Notes: a model not told the origin generated them from the sequence alone. A DNA stretch of 64,000 bases from Weissella viridescens (GCF_001437355.1 NZ_JQBM01000004.1:81547-145546); one strand, 5' to 3'. Shown: positions 33,750 to 44,053, numbered from the stretch's first letter. Program-made: numbers and translations.

Positions 33750-36631
33750 TTACTTCTTCGAATAATACACACCTAATCCACTGATGATGAACAACATCAT
33801 ACCTAACAAGGTAACTAACATATGATTAGCGTATCCTGTAGCAGGAAGCTTTGCATCATAAGTCTTATGCTTCATTGCATGATCAGGCACATTAAACTTC
33901 GGATCTTTTTCAAAGTTAACGCGAGCGGGCATTTCGTTCTCTAAATCACTTACTTCAGGTTGCGTTTTTTCAACTGTTTCCGGTGCGTCCTTTGGTTCTT
34001 CAATTACTGTTAGTTGAACTGCTTCTTCCAACTTTGGTGTCTCAAACTCTGTTACCGTTTCATCTTTGGGAACCGTTACTTCTGGAACACGGAGTTCCGG
34101 TTGTGTTACTTCCACTGTTTCCGGCGTGTCCTTTGGTTCTTCGATTACTGTTGGTTGAACTGGTTCTTCCAACTTTGGTGTCTCTAATTCAGAAACTGTT
34201 TTGTCTTCAGGAACCGTCATTTCTGGAATATGGAGTTCCGGTTGCGTTACTTCCACCGTTTCCGGCGTGCCTTTTGGTTCTTCTGTCACCTTTGGTTGAA
34301 CTGCTTCTTCCAACTTTGGCGTTTCAAATTCAGAAACGGTTTCTTCTTCTGGCGTCGTTGTTTCTGGCGCATGCACTTCTGGTTGGGTCACTTCTGCTTT
34401 TTCAGTTGTCTGTGTTGGTTCTTCCTTCACCTTTGATTGAACTGGTTCTTCCAACTTTGGTGTGTTAAGTTCAGGAACAGTTTCTTCTTCTGGCGTCGTT
34501 GTTTCTGGCGCATGCACTTCTGGTTGGGTCACTTCTGCTTTTTCAGTTGTCTGTGTTGGTTCTTCGGTAATTGTTGGTTGAACAGGCTCTTCCAACTTTG
34601 GTGTCTCAAATTCCGTTACTGTTTCGTCTTCTGGCGTTGTTGATTCTGACGCGTGCACTTCCGGTTGCGTTACTTCTGCTTTTTCAGTTGTCTGTGTTGG
34701 TTCTTCCGTCACCTTTGATTGAACTGGTTCTTCCAACTTTGGTGTGTCAAGTTCAGGAACAGTTTCTTCTTCTGGCGTCGTTGATTCTGACGCATGCACT
34801 TCTGACTGTGTGACTTCCACCTTTTCAGTTGTCTGTGTCAGTTCTTCTGTCACCTTTAGTTGAACTGCTTCTTCCAACTTTGTTGTCTCAAATTCCGTTA
34901 CTGTTTCGTCTTCTGGCGTCGTTGTTTCTGGCGCATGCACTTCTGGTTGGGTCACTTCTGCTTTTTCAGTTGTCTGTGTTAGTTCTTCCGTCACCTTTGA
35001 TTGAACAGGCTCTTCCAAGTTTGGGGTATCAAATTCCGTTACTGTTTCGTCTTCTGGCGTCGTTGTTTCTGGCGCATGCACTTCTGGTTGGGTCACTTCT
35101 GCTTTTTCAGTTGTCTGTGTTAGTTCTTCCGTCACCTTTGATTGAACAGGCTCTTCCAACTTTGGTGTCTCAAATTCCGTTACTGTTTCTTCTTCTGGCG
35201 TTGTTGATTCTGATGCATGCACTTCTGGTTGTGTGACTTCCGCCTTTTCAGTTGTCTGTGTTGGTTCTTCCGTCACCGTTGGTTGAACTGCCTCTTCCAA
35301 CTTTGGTGTTTCAAACTCTGCCACCATTTCATCTTCTGGCACTGTACTTTCTGACGCATGCACTTCTGGTTGGCTCACTGCCACCTTTTCAGTCACACGA
35401 TTTGGTTCTTCCGTCACCGTTGGTTGAACTGCCTCTTCCAACTTTGGCGTTTCAAACTCTGCTACCGTTTCATCTTCTGGCATCGTTGATTCTGATGCAT
35501 GCACTTCTGGTTGGTTCACTACCACCTTTTCAGTCACACGATTTGGCTCTTCACTGGTCGTTACTTGCACTGGTGTAATCGGAGTAAAATCAGGCAATGC
35601 GGTGGTCGTCTCATCATCTTGGTTTAAAGTATGTTCTTCTGCATGCTGAATTTCAAAACGATCGCCATCAGCTTCACCATTAACAAACAAATTTTGTACT
35701 GTCGCTACACCTTGATCACCTGACTTAGGTCCATAAACCGGCGCATATTTAATTTCATAATGATTCTTAAGTTCCTTCATGCGCAGTCCCAAATCGGTCA
35801 TTTGCGTTGTATAGCTCACAGTGAATGAAGCAAACCGAGCTTTTGCGCGATTGAAAACCATGCTGAATGTCTGTCCAGCGCCCTTTGTTAATTGACCATA
35901 TCCTTGAGAGATGAAGTCAGCTAATGCCAATTCACGTCGTCCAAGATAATCATCGATTAAAATTCGGAAACTATCCAAATTCAAAGTCTGACCTAAGCCA
36001 GATTTATCATCAATCACAATATCCTCACCTAAATCAGCTTTATTCAAATTCACATTCAGAAACCAGCGCACTTGATTAGCGGCACCAAGCTGGTCACCAA
36101 CCTTATAGAAAACGGGAGCTGCCGTGCCCCCTGATTCCCAGATGTTTGTTCCCCACGGACTGTCATTTCAACCGGTGCTAATGTCGTTCCAAAATTCGTC
36201 ACAATTGGTACATCTTCACGTTGACGCGTTCTTTTAGTTTCAATACCAAAATTAAAGCTGCCTCGTACACGTCGCATATCGGAAACCGTTTCATTAAAGG
36301 TCACCACTGTCCGATCGGCATAAATGGCTACTTCACCCAAATCCCCTAACTTAACTCGACGTGGAGCACCATCACGTTCACCCAAGCCTTTTAATTCTGC
36401 TGGCATTGCTAATGTAATCGTATCCCCCGGTTGGATGCGCTGATGCATTTTTGAACTAAATTGAACACTTACTGTCGTTTGTTGTCCTTGTGCTAATTGT
36501 GTGTTAGCAACTTTCATGTCATCAAGTACACCTGACTGCGATAATTCATGCGCACTAGCCTGGCCCCCAAACCACACTAGTCCACTCAAAACCACTAACA
36601 GGCAAATTATTCCCCGTCGTAAAATATTCAT
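33750..36631 (-). pseudogene. Large LPXTG adhesin with 47-residue repeats, frameshifted in its N-terminal adhesive region
   Basis: The first part (from ATG 36631, SD GAGGGG) has a signal peptide (MNILRRGIICLLVVLSGLVWFGGQASA) and a fibrinogen/collagen-adhesin-like Ig fold (TITLAMPAEL, IPIVTNFG-like VPIVTNFGTTLAPVEMT). Frame then changes near 36158-36166: the next frame gives SPWGTNIWESGGTAAPVFYKVGDQL and continues through a second adhesive domain, eleven 47-residue Pro/Glu/Thr repeats, LPATG, a membrane helix and YYSKK. The two frames overlap but do not make one protein. Full length would be about 960 residues. The export signal and wall anchor are now on separate frames, so it is probably a pseudogene or phase-off allele. 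Confidence 0.85.
33960..35560 (-). repeat. Eleven tandem 141-bp repeats (47 residues) in the adhesin stalk
   Basis: Period 141 bp, for example the TTCTTCCAACTTTGGTGT element at 34025 and 34166. The protein unit is of the type EEPTQTTEKAEVTQPEVH followed by a second half containing VTEFETPKLEEPVQ. Eleven full units and one partial one are visible; the central units are almost identical. Confidence 0.88.
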
Positions 36632-36824
36632 ATTTTCCCCTCAATCCGCTTTCTCATTTCTACCCGTTAAAACCCTTTTTTATCGGTTCACATAATTTGC
36701 CATATTTTTCTAATAATGTCAATCATTATTTAATCGAATTCTTTTTTTCATATCTAATAGGCATAACCGTTATTTTTGCTTATAATGAATTTAATAATAC
36801 AAATCAAAGAAAGCAGGTGTGCGC

Positions 36825-37352
36825 ATGCCTCGCAAGGTCATATTTTATGGCGCCATCAGTTTGGATGGTTACCTCGCTGACACTCATGATAATTTAGATT
36901 GGCTTTTAAACACTGATACCGGTGACGCCACCAGTTATCCTGAATTCATTAGCACAGTTGATACGACGATTTCAGGTAAAAACACTTATCTGACGACATT
37001 AGATTTGTTAGATGGCGCAGCCTACTACCCTGACCAAACTAATTATGTTTTCTCACACACCCTTACAACGGATGATGAAAATATTCATATTATTGCTGAT
37101 GAACAGCCCACAACTTTAGTCGAAAAACTTAAGCAACAAGCGGGTGAGAACATATGGATTATTGGTGGTGGGGCAATCCTGTCTGCTTTAATTTCGGAAC
37201 ATCTGCTTGATGAAATACGAATTCAAGTTGCTCCGATCTTACTTGGGACAGGAAAACGTTTATTTGAAACCTTTCCAGTCACACAGCTCGAATTGACTAG
37301 TACGTAACGCTTTGGTGAACTGGTTGAATTGAACTACACTATTAAATCTTAA
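36825..37352 (+). pseudogene. RibD/DHFR-like reductase truncated by an in-frame TAA near its end
   Basis: From ATG 36825 the frame gives MPRKVIFYGAISLDGYLADTHDNLDWLL, TTISGKNTYL and NIWIIGGGAILSALI, features of the YyaP/RibD C-terminal reductase family. A TAA at 37305-37307 stops it after LELTST. The same frame continues RFGELVELNYTIKS to TAA 37350-37352, a typical last beta strand pair for this fold, so a CAA to TAA change is likely. The truncated 160-residue protein loses the final strands and may or may not fold. The intact frame would end directly on the ribosome site of the next gene. Confidence 0.75.
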
Positions 37353-37362
37353 AGGAGGCAAC

Positions 37363-37683
37363 ATGGCAGATAAATATCCGACAATCGAATTAGTTGGCGT
37401 TGTACTTGAGCAAACCAACAGCGGGCAATACGTGCCTAAAGAAGCAACATTATCGATCGCAGACTTCCACAGCTGGCGCATCGGGAAACACACTAAAGGC
37501 AAGCTCGCCCAACCTGGTCAAATTTTCTTAACAGAGAACAACCAACTTGTCGGGCTCGTTGCAACGAAGCCCTTAGCTTTCAAAAACCGTCATGAGATTA
37601 CGCCCATGGGTCGCTTTCTCAAAGAAAAATTAGATCCAACTTTGACGGAACAACTTATTCAACAATGGCAAGCCTTGGTATAA
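37363..37683 (+). CDS. Hypothetical protein in operon with the reductase
   Basis: 106 residues, soluble, no signal peptide, not recognised. It contains the segments TIELVGVVLEQTNSGQYVP, SWRIGKHTKGKLAQPGQIFL and GRFLKEKLDPTLTEQL. AAAGGAGG lies just before the ATG and overlaps the original stop of the upstream reductase, so the two are co-transcribed. A terminator overlaps its 3' end. Confidence 0.65.
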   Translation: MADKYPTIELVGVVLEQTNSGQYVPKEATLSIADFHSWRIGKHTKGKLAQPGQIFLTENNQLVGLVATKPLAFKNRHEITPMGRFLKEKLDPTLTEQLIQQWQALV

Positions 37684-37697
37684 CACCTAGGCTTTTT
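37668..37697 (+). terminator. Terminator overlapping the end of the preceding gene
   Basis: AAGCCTTGGT / ACCTAGGCTT stem with one mismatch, then TTTTTTT; the stop codon lies in the loop. Confidence 0.8.
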
Positions 37698-37703
37698 TTG
37701 CAC

Positions 37704-37736
37704 AAAAAAAGCACCTAGCATAAATGCTAGATACTT
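37704..37736 (-). terminator. Terminator of the 45-residue protein gene
   Basis: Minus strand AAGTATCTAGCAT, loop TT, ATGCTAGGTGCTT, then T-run; 13 bp with two G-U pairs. Confidence 0.85.
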
Positions 37737-37778
37737 GATGTGACAATGTATAACTACATCATCTGAATTTAAATCAAA

Positions 37779-37916
37779 TTACTTTGATTCCAATTCGGCT
37801 GTACCCTTGGCCCATTGTTGAATGTTAACCACTTCAGCATTACGGCGAACTTTCTTCGCGTCCTTACCTACTGGTCGACGGCTGGCCCATGAGTTATATG
37901 GTGACTTAACTGCCAT
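37779..37916 (-). CDS. Small basic protein of 45 residues
   Basis: ATG 37916 follows GGAGGAAATGAACT and the frame ends in TAA at 37779-37781, with a good terminator downstream. It starts MAVKSPYNSWASRRPVGKD and has a basic middle (KDAKKVRRNAEV) and Trp residues at 10 and 35. No membrane segment or signal is seen. The complete set of start, ribosome site and terminator argues that it is a real small gene. Family not recognised; the charge pattern would fit nucleic-acid or ribosome association, but that is a guess. Confidence 0.65.
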   Translation of the reverse strand: MAVKSPYNSWASRRPVGKDAKKVRRNAEVVNIQQWAKGTAELESK

Positions 37917-38041
37917 AGTTCATTTCCTCCGTTTAATGTTATCGATAACTGTATTATTGTATCTAATTTAACCTAGAAGGTCAAATATTTTTCAATACGG
38001 CTGATGTTTTAACCTATCAAAACTGTATATTCAACCATTTC

Positions 38042-38131
38042 TGTGGATAACTTATAACTTTTCACACAACATATCCACCAAATACAATGAGTTTTCCACA
38101 AAAATATCGAATTATCCACAAGTTTTCCACA
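38042..38131. promoter_or_regulatory. Cluster of DnaA-box-like sequences
   Basis: Within 90 bp: TGTGGATAA (38042-38050, perfect box on minus strand), ATATCCACC (38071-38079, two mismatches), TTTTCCACA (38092-38100, one mismatch), TTATCCACA (38112-38120, perfect) and TTTTCCACA (38123-38131, one mismatch). The last four share orientation with about 11-21 bp spacing, in AT-rich DNA. dnaA itself is not in the window. Confidence 0.6.
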
Positions 38132-38132
38132 A

Positions 38133-38165
38133 AAAAACGCCGAAAAGATTTTTCGACGTTTTTTA
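38133..38165 (-). terminator. Terminator of the flippase gene
   Basis: Minus strand AACGTCGAAAA, ATC, TTTTCGGCGTT, T-run. Confidence 0.85.
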
Positions 38166-38176
38166 TTTTTTTATGT

Positions 38177-40543
38177 TTAGAATGGCAATTTATCAGCTAA
38201 ACGCTTAACCCGTGGGCCTAATACCTCTTCACCAATACTAGTTTTAAGCGCGGCAATCCCATAGATAGCAGCACCCAAACCACCAGCAATAATAACAATG
38301 AACAATTGTGATAATTTACCACTTGGCATCACAGCACTTAGTCCACTTGAAACAAGTGAAGCAACAACATACATAATCAAACTCCAGAATAGGATTGTGA
38401 TTAATGAGTAGTTAAAGCGACGCCAATCAATGTTAAATTCACGCGTAAGGCGACGAATTGCAAAGACTAGACCAACCGCAAAGGCCAATAGCGTAGAGAC
38501 AAGAGGTCCCATACCATCAAAGAGCATAATCGCAGGAAATTGAAGCACTAATTTTACCACTAAGATCACTACTAACATTTTAACAGTGTAACGGAGTTGG
38601 CTCAATCCCTGATAGATGGCCAAGACAACCATATATAGCCCTAAAACAATCGCTGTGAAACTAGCATATTGTAGTACTAAAGTTCCATTGTGTGCGTCGT
38701 TGGCTGTATAGAACAACAAATATAATGGACGCGCAATTGCAGCCATACCCAATGCAGCTGGAATCAAAATGAATGACAAAAGTTTGAAAGCATATTGAAT
38801 TTGATGGCTAATATTTTCACGCGAACCAATCTCACGCGCACGCGCAAGCATTGGTAACGTCGTTTCAGCCATTCCAACCGCCAAAGAGACGACTAACATA
38901 ACCAATTTATTCGAATTAACCGCAAATTGTGCGAACATATTTGTAATAGCTAAGTTTGAAAAATCAGTAAAGCGTTTCATGATATTGCCAAAAGTATATT
39001 GATCAATCAATTGCAAAATTGCAATGGCTGACCCAGCCAGAATAACTGGAATTGATTGACGCACCATTTTACCAATCAAACTCATCGTATCAATTGGTTC
39101 AGCTGGAACTTGGTTAGCAGCTTCTTCAGCAAAGAAGCGACGCTTGCGAATCATGGCAATAATCAACACCACAATTCCAGCTAAGGCACCCCAGAAAGCA
39201 GCGAATGTTGATTGTACAGTCGCATCAACCCAATTACCATGATGACCAATCATAATCCAATAAGTCATCCCCAACATGTACGCAACTCGGATAACTTGTT
39301 CAACAAATTGTGATAAGGCTGAGGGGCCCATAAATTCGAATCCCTGCATATAACCACGCATCATTGCCAAGGCTGGAATAATCAACACAGCTGGCGCTAG
39401 TGATCGAATTACTCGAGCAACATGCGGATCACCTTGTCCAAGTGGGGTAGCAAAGATGAAAATGGCCCCACCAGCAATAATCCCCATGATACCACCCAAT
39501 AACAGTGATTGCTTGAAGACTTGCTGCACACGTGCAAAATGTTTCTGAGAAGCATACTCAGCAACTAGACGTGCTAAAACATTTGGTAATCCAGCAGTGG
39601 CAACCATTAAGGCCAAACTGTAAATTTGATATCCTTGTCCATACACCGCATTTGCTTGGTTAGCGTAGGTATAACCCAGCATTGCCATCCATGGAATAAC
39701 ATATAAGGCCCCCAACAGACGCGATGCTAAGCTGCCCGCTGTCATCCAAAATGAACCGCGCAGCATGCGCGAAGATGTATCTGCATCTTCTTCAGCTTCG
39801 GTAACTGCGCCTTCAGGTTGTAGTAGCTCAACCCCTTCTGGCAACTTCTCTTCTGCTTCAGTTTGCTCGGTCTCTTTTTCTGAAACAACATCTGATTCAG
39901 TATTCTGAACCGGCACAACTGTTGTGGCCCCTAGACCACCCGCTTGGTCAACGAAATTTGCTCCCGCATAATACGTAGGCGGTTCTGGTTCCGTAAATTG
40001 CGGCTCAATAAATGCATCTTCGTCATCATTTAAAGGTTCCGGCTTAATTTCCTCAAACGTTTCAATTTCGGCAGCAACTACATCTGATTCCTCTGTCGTT
40101 TCCGGAGAAACTTCGACCGTTTCAGACGCTGCCTTACTCAGTGTCACATCATCTTTCGGTGCCACTTCCGGTGTTTCATCGACTACTTCTGAATCACCTT
40201 GAAACGGATCACCCATTTCGTGAATCTCAAATCCATCATGATCATTTATAATTTCTGTATCATCTTTAACCTCAATTTTTTGAGGCGGGTCAGCTTCTGT
40301 CACGGTATTCTCGGGTACTACCCCATCCATTGGCAACGTTGATTCATTATTTTCGTCTTCTTTTGCCTCAGGCACTTTAGCATCTTCTGTCATAATATCC
40401 TCTGGCGTGTTGTCAGACTGATTATCACGTTCCGCAAAAATCTCATCCACTGTCTTTTCACCACTCATGAGTGCTTGTAACTCATCCATAGTAAGGTGAC
40501 CGCGAAATGGATCATCGTTCTGTTCATTTTTATCGTCAGCCAT
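38177..40543 (-). CDS. MurJ/SpoVB-type polysaccharide (lipid II) flippase with long acidic N-terminal extension
   Basis: 788 residues. About 1-255 is highly acidic, rich in Glu, Asp, Thr and Pro, and looks disordered (MADDKNEQNDDPFRGHLTMDELQ, TPEVAPKDDVTLSKA). The membrane core begins at about residue 257 (SSRMLRGSFWMTAGSLASRLLGALYVIPW) and has about 14 helices of the MOP/MVF superfamily (YQIYSLALMVATAGLPNVLARL). Usual family length is about 500-550 residues. It probably moves lipid-linked envelope precursors. The tail is predicted to be cytoplasmic and could be a docking site. Downstream of tRNA-Arg on the same strand. Confidence 0.85.
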   Translation of the reverse strand: MADDKNEQNDDPFRGHLTMDELQALMSGEKTVDEIFAERDNQSDNTPEDIMTEDAKVPEAKEDENNESTLPMDGVVPENTVTEADPPQKIEVKDDTEIINDHDGFEIHEMGDPFQGDSEVVDETPEVAPKDDVTLSKAASETVEVSPETTEESDVVAAEIETFEEIKPEPLNDDEDAFIEPQFTEPEPPTYYAGANFVDQAGGLGATTVVPVQNTESDVVSEKETEQTEAEEKLPEGVELLQPEGAVTEAEEDADTSSRMLRGSFWMTAGSLASRLLGALYVIPWMAMLGYTYANQANAVYGQGYQIYSLALMVATAGLPNVLARLVAEYASQKHFARVQQVFKQSLLLGGIMGIIAGGAIFIFATPLGQGDPHVARVIRSLAPAVLIIPALAMMRGYMQGFEFMGPSALSQFVEQVIRVAYMLGMTYWIMIGHHGNWVDATVQSTFAAFWGALAGIVVLIIAMIRKRRFFAEEAANQVPAEPIDTMSLIGKMVRQSIPVILAGSAIAILQLIDQYTFGNIMKRFTDFSNLAITNMFAQFAVNSNKLVMLVVSLAVGMAETTLPMLARAREIGSRENISHQIQYAFKLLSFILIPAALGMAAIARPLYLLFYTANDAHNGTLVLQYASFTAIVLGLYMVVLAIYQGLSQLRYTVKMLVVILVVKLVLQFPAIMLFDGMGPLVSTLLAFAVGLVFAIRRLTREFNIDWRRFNYSLITILFWSLIMYVVASLVSSGLSAVMPSGKLSQLFIVIIAGGLGAAIYGIAALKTSIGEEVLGPRVKRLADKLPF

Positions 40544-40575
40544 ACGTCATACCGTCTCCTTTCAACTGTCCTAAA

Positions 40576-40648
40576 TGACGCTACACAGACTCGAACTGTG
40601 ATCTAAGACTTAGGAGGTCCTTGTTCTATCCTGTTGAACTATAGCGTC
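40576..40648 (-). tRNA. tRNA-Arg(CCU)
   Basis: Cloverleaf on the minus strand: acceptor GACGCTA paired with TAGCGTC, discriminator A; anticodon stem AGGAC/GTCTT around loop CTCCTAA, giving anticodon CCU (reads AGG); T-arm CACAG TTCGAGT CTGTG. CCA is not encoded. Confidence 0.93.
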
Positions 40649-40750
40649 ATAATTGTGATTTGTAGAATTGGCTAATCTAACCCACACTACAATCAACAAT
40701 TATACTAAATTTTTCACAAAATGTAGACCGCTTTACGCATAATCATCCAT

Positions 40751-41380
40751 TTATTTTTTCTTGTCCGCGTGGCTAACCGCTTGATGGACCAATGTTACGA
40801 TAATCGCTTGTTCAGCTGGCACCTTTGAGTTGTGCAAATGCTTCAAATAAACTGTGTCGCGTACCACGTGTACTGAGTTACGTCCTTGCCACACAACTTG
40901 ACCACCCGACTTAATATCGTAGGTATGATGTAAAATATTTTTCCAATTATTTTGCGTCGATTTCCCAATTTGTTTGCCATTTGAATCATATAGACGGTAA
41001 TTTTTGGTAAAAAATTGCCAAAACGGTGCTTTCATTTTTCCAGCAAACTGGTGGTTTTTGTCGTAAAAGCTACCTTGACGCACTAAACTAAAACTCCAAC
41101 GACGTCGTTGTTGACGCTCCGAATAGATGACCTTACCTGAATTATCATGGATGGAAATCGTATCACCAAACGGATGAAAAAAATCACCTGTCACATACCC
41201 AACTTTTTCGCCATCTAATTTAATATCATAATTCTTATGCTTAAATGATAAGTTTTCACGCAGCTCAATCGTTTGATTCGGACGATTAAGGTCCGCTGTT
41301 AAATCAGCTGATGCTGGCTTAGGCATGAGAAAAAGCGACAGCCCCAAACTGATAAGCACCATAAACTTTTTAATGGGCAT
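40751..41380 (-). CDS. Exported protein with LURP-one/tubby-like fold (tentative)
   Basis: 209 residues with a signal peptide (MPIKKFMVLISLGLSLFLMPKPASA). The body has repeated beta segments of the form KNYDIKLDGEKVGYVTGDFF, TISIHDNSGKVIYSE, FTKNYRLYDSNGKQIGKST and HTYDIKSGGQVVWQG, reminiscent of LURP-one/YxjI (tubby C-like) proteins. No catalytic motif seen. It lies between tRNA-Arg and leuS, both on the same strand, with the leuS terminator just upstream of it. Confidence 0.6.
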   Translation of the reverse strand: MPIKKFMVLISLGLSLFLMPKPASADLTADLNRPNQTIELRENLSFKHKNYDIKLDGEKVGYVTGDFFHPFGDTISIHDNSGKVIYSERQQRRRWSFSLVRQGSFYDKNHQFAGKMKAPFWQFFTKNYRLYDSNGKQIGKSTQNNWKNILHHTYDIKSGGQVVWQGRNSVHVVRDTVYLKHLHNSKVPAEQAIIVTLVHQAVSHADKKK

Positions 41381-41399
41381 TCCAGTTCTCCTATCGGTA

Positions 41400-41450
41400 T
41401 AAAAAAACTATAATTTTATCGACACATGTCAGATAAAATTATAGTCTTTT
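41400..41450. terminator. Terminator of leuS
   Basis: ACTATAATTTTATC (41407-41420) and GATAAAATTATAGT (41432-41445) are perfect 14-bp arms with an A-run on the left, which is the T-run of the leuS transcript. Confidence 0.85.
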
Positions 41451-41461
41451 CTATTTAATGA

Positions 41462-43879
41462 TTAAACAACAATGTTAACCAAACGACCTGGTACCGCAAT
41501 TACCTTCTTAGGTTCTGCGCCATCAAGACGGCTTTGAATGGTTTCATCGGCCAAAGCTAACTCAGTCATCTTGTCGCGATCTGCATCGGCAGGAATCATG
41601 ATGTTTGCACGGACTTTACCATTAATTTGTACCGCAATCTTAATCTCATCTTCCACAAGTGCTGACTCATCGTATGTTGGCCAAGCACTGTATGTCATAG
41701 TCGTATCAGGATGTAGGTATGACCATAGTTCTTCAGTCATGTGAGGCGCCACTGGGTTCAATAATTGTACAAATCCAGCCATGTAATCAGCAGGAATCCC
41801 ATCAACCTTATAAGCTTCATTAATAAAGATCATCATTTGTGAGATAGCCGTGTTGAAGCGGAGGTTTGCGTAATCATCTGTAACCTTCTTAACCGTTTCA
41901 TTGTAGATCTTGTCTAGCTTGTGGTCATTGTGCGTGGTAATGTGGTCGCGCAGGTTGTTCTCATCATCGATGAACAAACGCCAAACACGATCTAACCAAC
42001 GACGTGAACCTGACAAACCATCTTCAGACCATGCAATTGACTGGTCCAAAGGTCCCATAAACATTTCGTACAAACGTAATGTATCGGCACCATATTCTTC
42101 AACCACATCATCAGGGTTCACAACGTTTCCCTTTGATTTAGACATCTTCTCGTGGTTTTCACCCAAAATCATCCCTTGGTTAGCTAATTCTTGGAAAGGT
42201 TCCTTGGTATCAACAACACCCAAATCATACAAAACCTTGTGCCAGAATCGAGCATAGAGTAGGTGGAGCACAGCGTGTTCGGCTCCCCCAATGTACAAGT
42301 CAACATTATGCCAGTAATGTACTGCATCTTCTGAAATAATTTCCTTGTCATTGTGTGGATCCATATAACGTAAGTAGTACCATGATGAACCTGCCCATTG
42401 TGGCATTGTGTTCGTTTCACGCTTTCCCTTACGTCCATTTTCATCAACCACGTTCACCCAGTCATCAATGTTAACCAATGGAGATTCACCAGTACCTGAA
42501 GGCATAATGTTATCAACTTCGGGCAAACGAAGTGGTAATTCATCCTCAGGAACTAGGCTGGTTTCACCATCTTCCCAGTGAATAACTGGAATTGGCTCAC
42601 CCCAGTAACGTTGACGTGAGAAAATCCAATCACGTAAACGATAGTTTACACGCTTTTCACCAACACCTTCGTCGGTTAACCAAGCAATTGCCTTATCGAT
42701 TGCTTCATCCTTATCCAAGCCATCTAAGAAGCCAGAGTTGATGTGGACACCATCGCCTGTGTAAGCTTCCGTTTCATCGGCAGTTCCACCTTCGATAACG
42801 GGTACGATTGGTAGATCATACTTCTTGGCAAAATCAAAATCACGTTGATCGTGTGCCGGAACAGCCATAACCGCCCCAGTTCCATAAGAAGCCAAAACAT
42901 AATCACCAATCCAGATTGGGATTTGTTGTCCATTAACTGGGTTTGTTGCATATGCCCCAGTGAAAATTCCTGACTTATCCTTGTTCAAATCAGTACGTTC
43001 CAAATCAGACTTCGTTGCTAAGTCTGCCTTAAAGGCAGCAACAGCATCTTTTTGCTCTGGAGAAACGATTTGATCAACAAGTTCATGTTCTGGTGCAAGC
43101 ACAAGGTAAGTTGCTCCAAACAATGTATCAGCACGGGTCGTGAAAACTTCGACCTTTTCATCGTGATCAGTCACTTGGAAGTTAACAGCTGCTCCAATTG
43201 AGCGGCCAATCCAATTACGTTGTTGTTCCTTGATGGCTTCAGGCCAATCCAAGTCGTCTAAATCATCGAGCAAACGATCAGCGTATGCTGTAATTTTCAA
43301 TGCCCATTGACGCATTGGCACACGATAAACGGGATATCCACCACGTTCAGTCTTACCATCGATGATTTCTTCGTTGGCAACAACCGTTCCACCATTATAG
43401 TCAGGTGCCCAGTTAACCATGATTTCATCTTCGTAGGCCAAGCCCATCTTATAAAGTTGTTCAAAAATCCATTGTGTCCACTTGTAATACTTAGGATCAG
43501 TAGTGTTCACTTCGCGTGACCAATCATATGAAAGCCCCAATGACTTCATTTGACGACGGAAGTTCTTCACATTCTTTTGTGTCACCGTCTTTGGATCTTC
43601 ACCCGTCTTGATTGCATACTCTTCAGTAGGCAAACCAAAGGCATCAAAGCCCATTGGGTGTAAGACGTTGAAACCTTGCATCCGCTTCATACGTGACACA
43701 ATATCTGTTGCTGTGTATCCTTCTGGATGTCCAACGTGCAGACCTTGTCCAGATGGGAATGGGAACATATCTAACGCATAATACTTCTCTTTGTCGTGAC
43801 TTGAAGAAGTCTTAAATGTTTGATTTTCATCCCAATAATGTTGCCATTTTTTCTCTATTTGTTTGTGATCATATGCCAT
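41462..43879 (-). CDS. leuS: Leucyl-tRNA synthetase
   Basis: 805 residues, class I. The HIGH motif is [21 protein letters not shown] near residue 50; the KMSKS motif is [17 protein letters not shown]; the editing domain is present ([36 protein letters not shown]). ATG 43879 ([12 protein letters not shown]) follows GAGG by 9 nt; an upstream GTG is less likely. The leader upstream is short and I find no T-box motif, although leuS genes in related bacteria often have one. Confidence 0.97.
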   Translation of the reverse strand: MAYDHKQIEKKWQHYWDENQTFKTSSSHDKEKYYALDMFPFPSGQGLHVGHPEGYTATDIVSRMKRMQGFNVLHPMGFDAFGLPTEEYAIKTGEDPKTVTQKNVKNFRRQMKSLGLSYDWSREVNTTDPKYYKWTQWIFEQLYKMGLAYEDEIMVNWAPDYNGGTVVANEEIIDGKTERGGYPVYRVPMRQWALKITAYADRLLDDLDDLDWPEAIKEQQRNWIGRSIGAAVNFQVTDHDEKVEVFTTRADTLFGATYLVLAPEHELVDQIVSPEQKDAVAAFKADLATKSDLERTDLNKDKSGIFTGAYATNPVNGQQIPIWIGDYVLASYGTGAVMAVPAHDQRDFDFAKKYDLPIVPVIEGGTADETEAYTGDGVHINSGFLDGLDKDEAIDKAIAWLTDEGVGEKRVNYRLRDWIFSRQRYWGEPIPVIHWEDGETSLVPEDELPLRLPEVDNIMPSGTGESPLVNIDDWVNVVDENGRKGKRETNTMPQWAGSSWYYLRYMDPHNDKEIISEDAVHYWHNVDLYIGGAEHAVLHLLYARFWHKVLYDLGVVDTKEPFQELANQGMILGENHEKMSKSKGNVVNPDDVVEEYGADTLRLYEMFMGPLDQSIAWSEDGLSGSRRWLDRVWRLFIDDENNLRDHITTHNDHKLDKIYNETVKKVTDDYANLRFNTAISQMMIFINEAYKVDGIPADYMAGFVQLLNPVAPHMTEELWSYLHPDTTMTYSAWPTYDESALVEDEIKIAVQINGKVRANIMIPADADRDKMTELALADETIQSRLDGAEPKKVIAVPGRLVNIVV

Positions 43880-44053
43880 GTTTGCTAACCTCACTTTAAT
43901 GTTTTAACTTTATCAAAAAAGCCCCGCCATTTCAACGACTGTAGCTGATTTGTCACAAATGTATCGTTTCATAAACAACTTTATTTTTTTCATATTTTGG
44001 AAGTATGCTAAAATGACTTTAGATGCTTATCAAATAACTAGGAGGCTGCAATT

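Noticed and set aside
33983..35578. Several plus-strand frames of up to 161 residues rich in Leu/Pro/Phe
   Set aside because: They are antisense shadows of the 141-bp adhesin repeats, without ribosome sites.
43880..44053. T-box leader for leuS
   Set aside because: The divergent gap is too short and lacks the AGGGTGGNACCGCG element.
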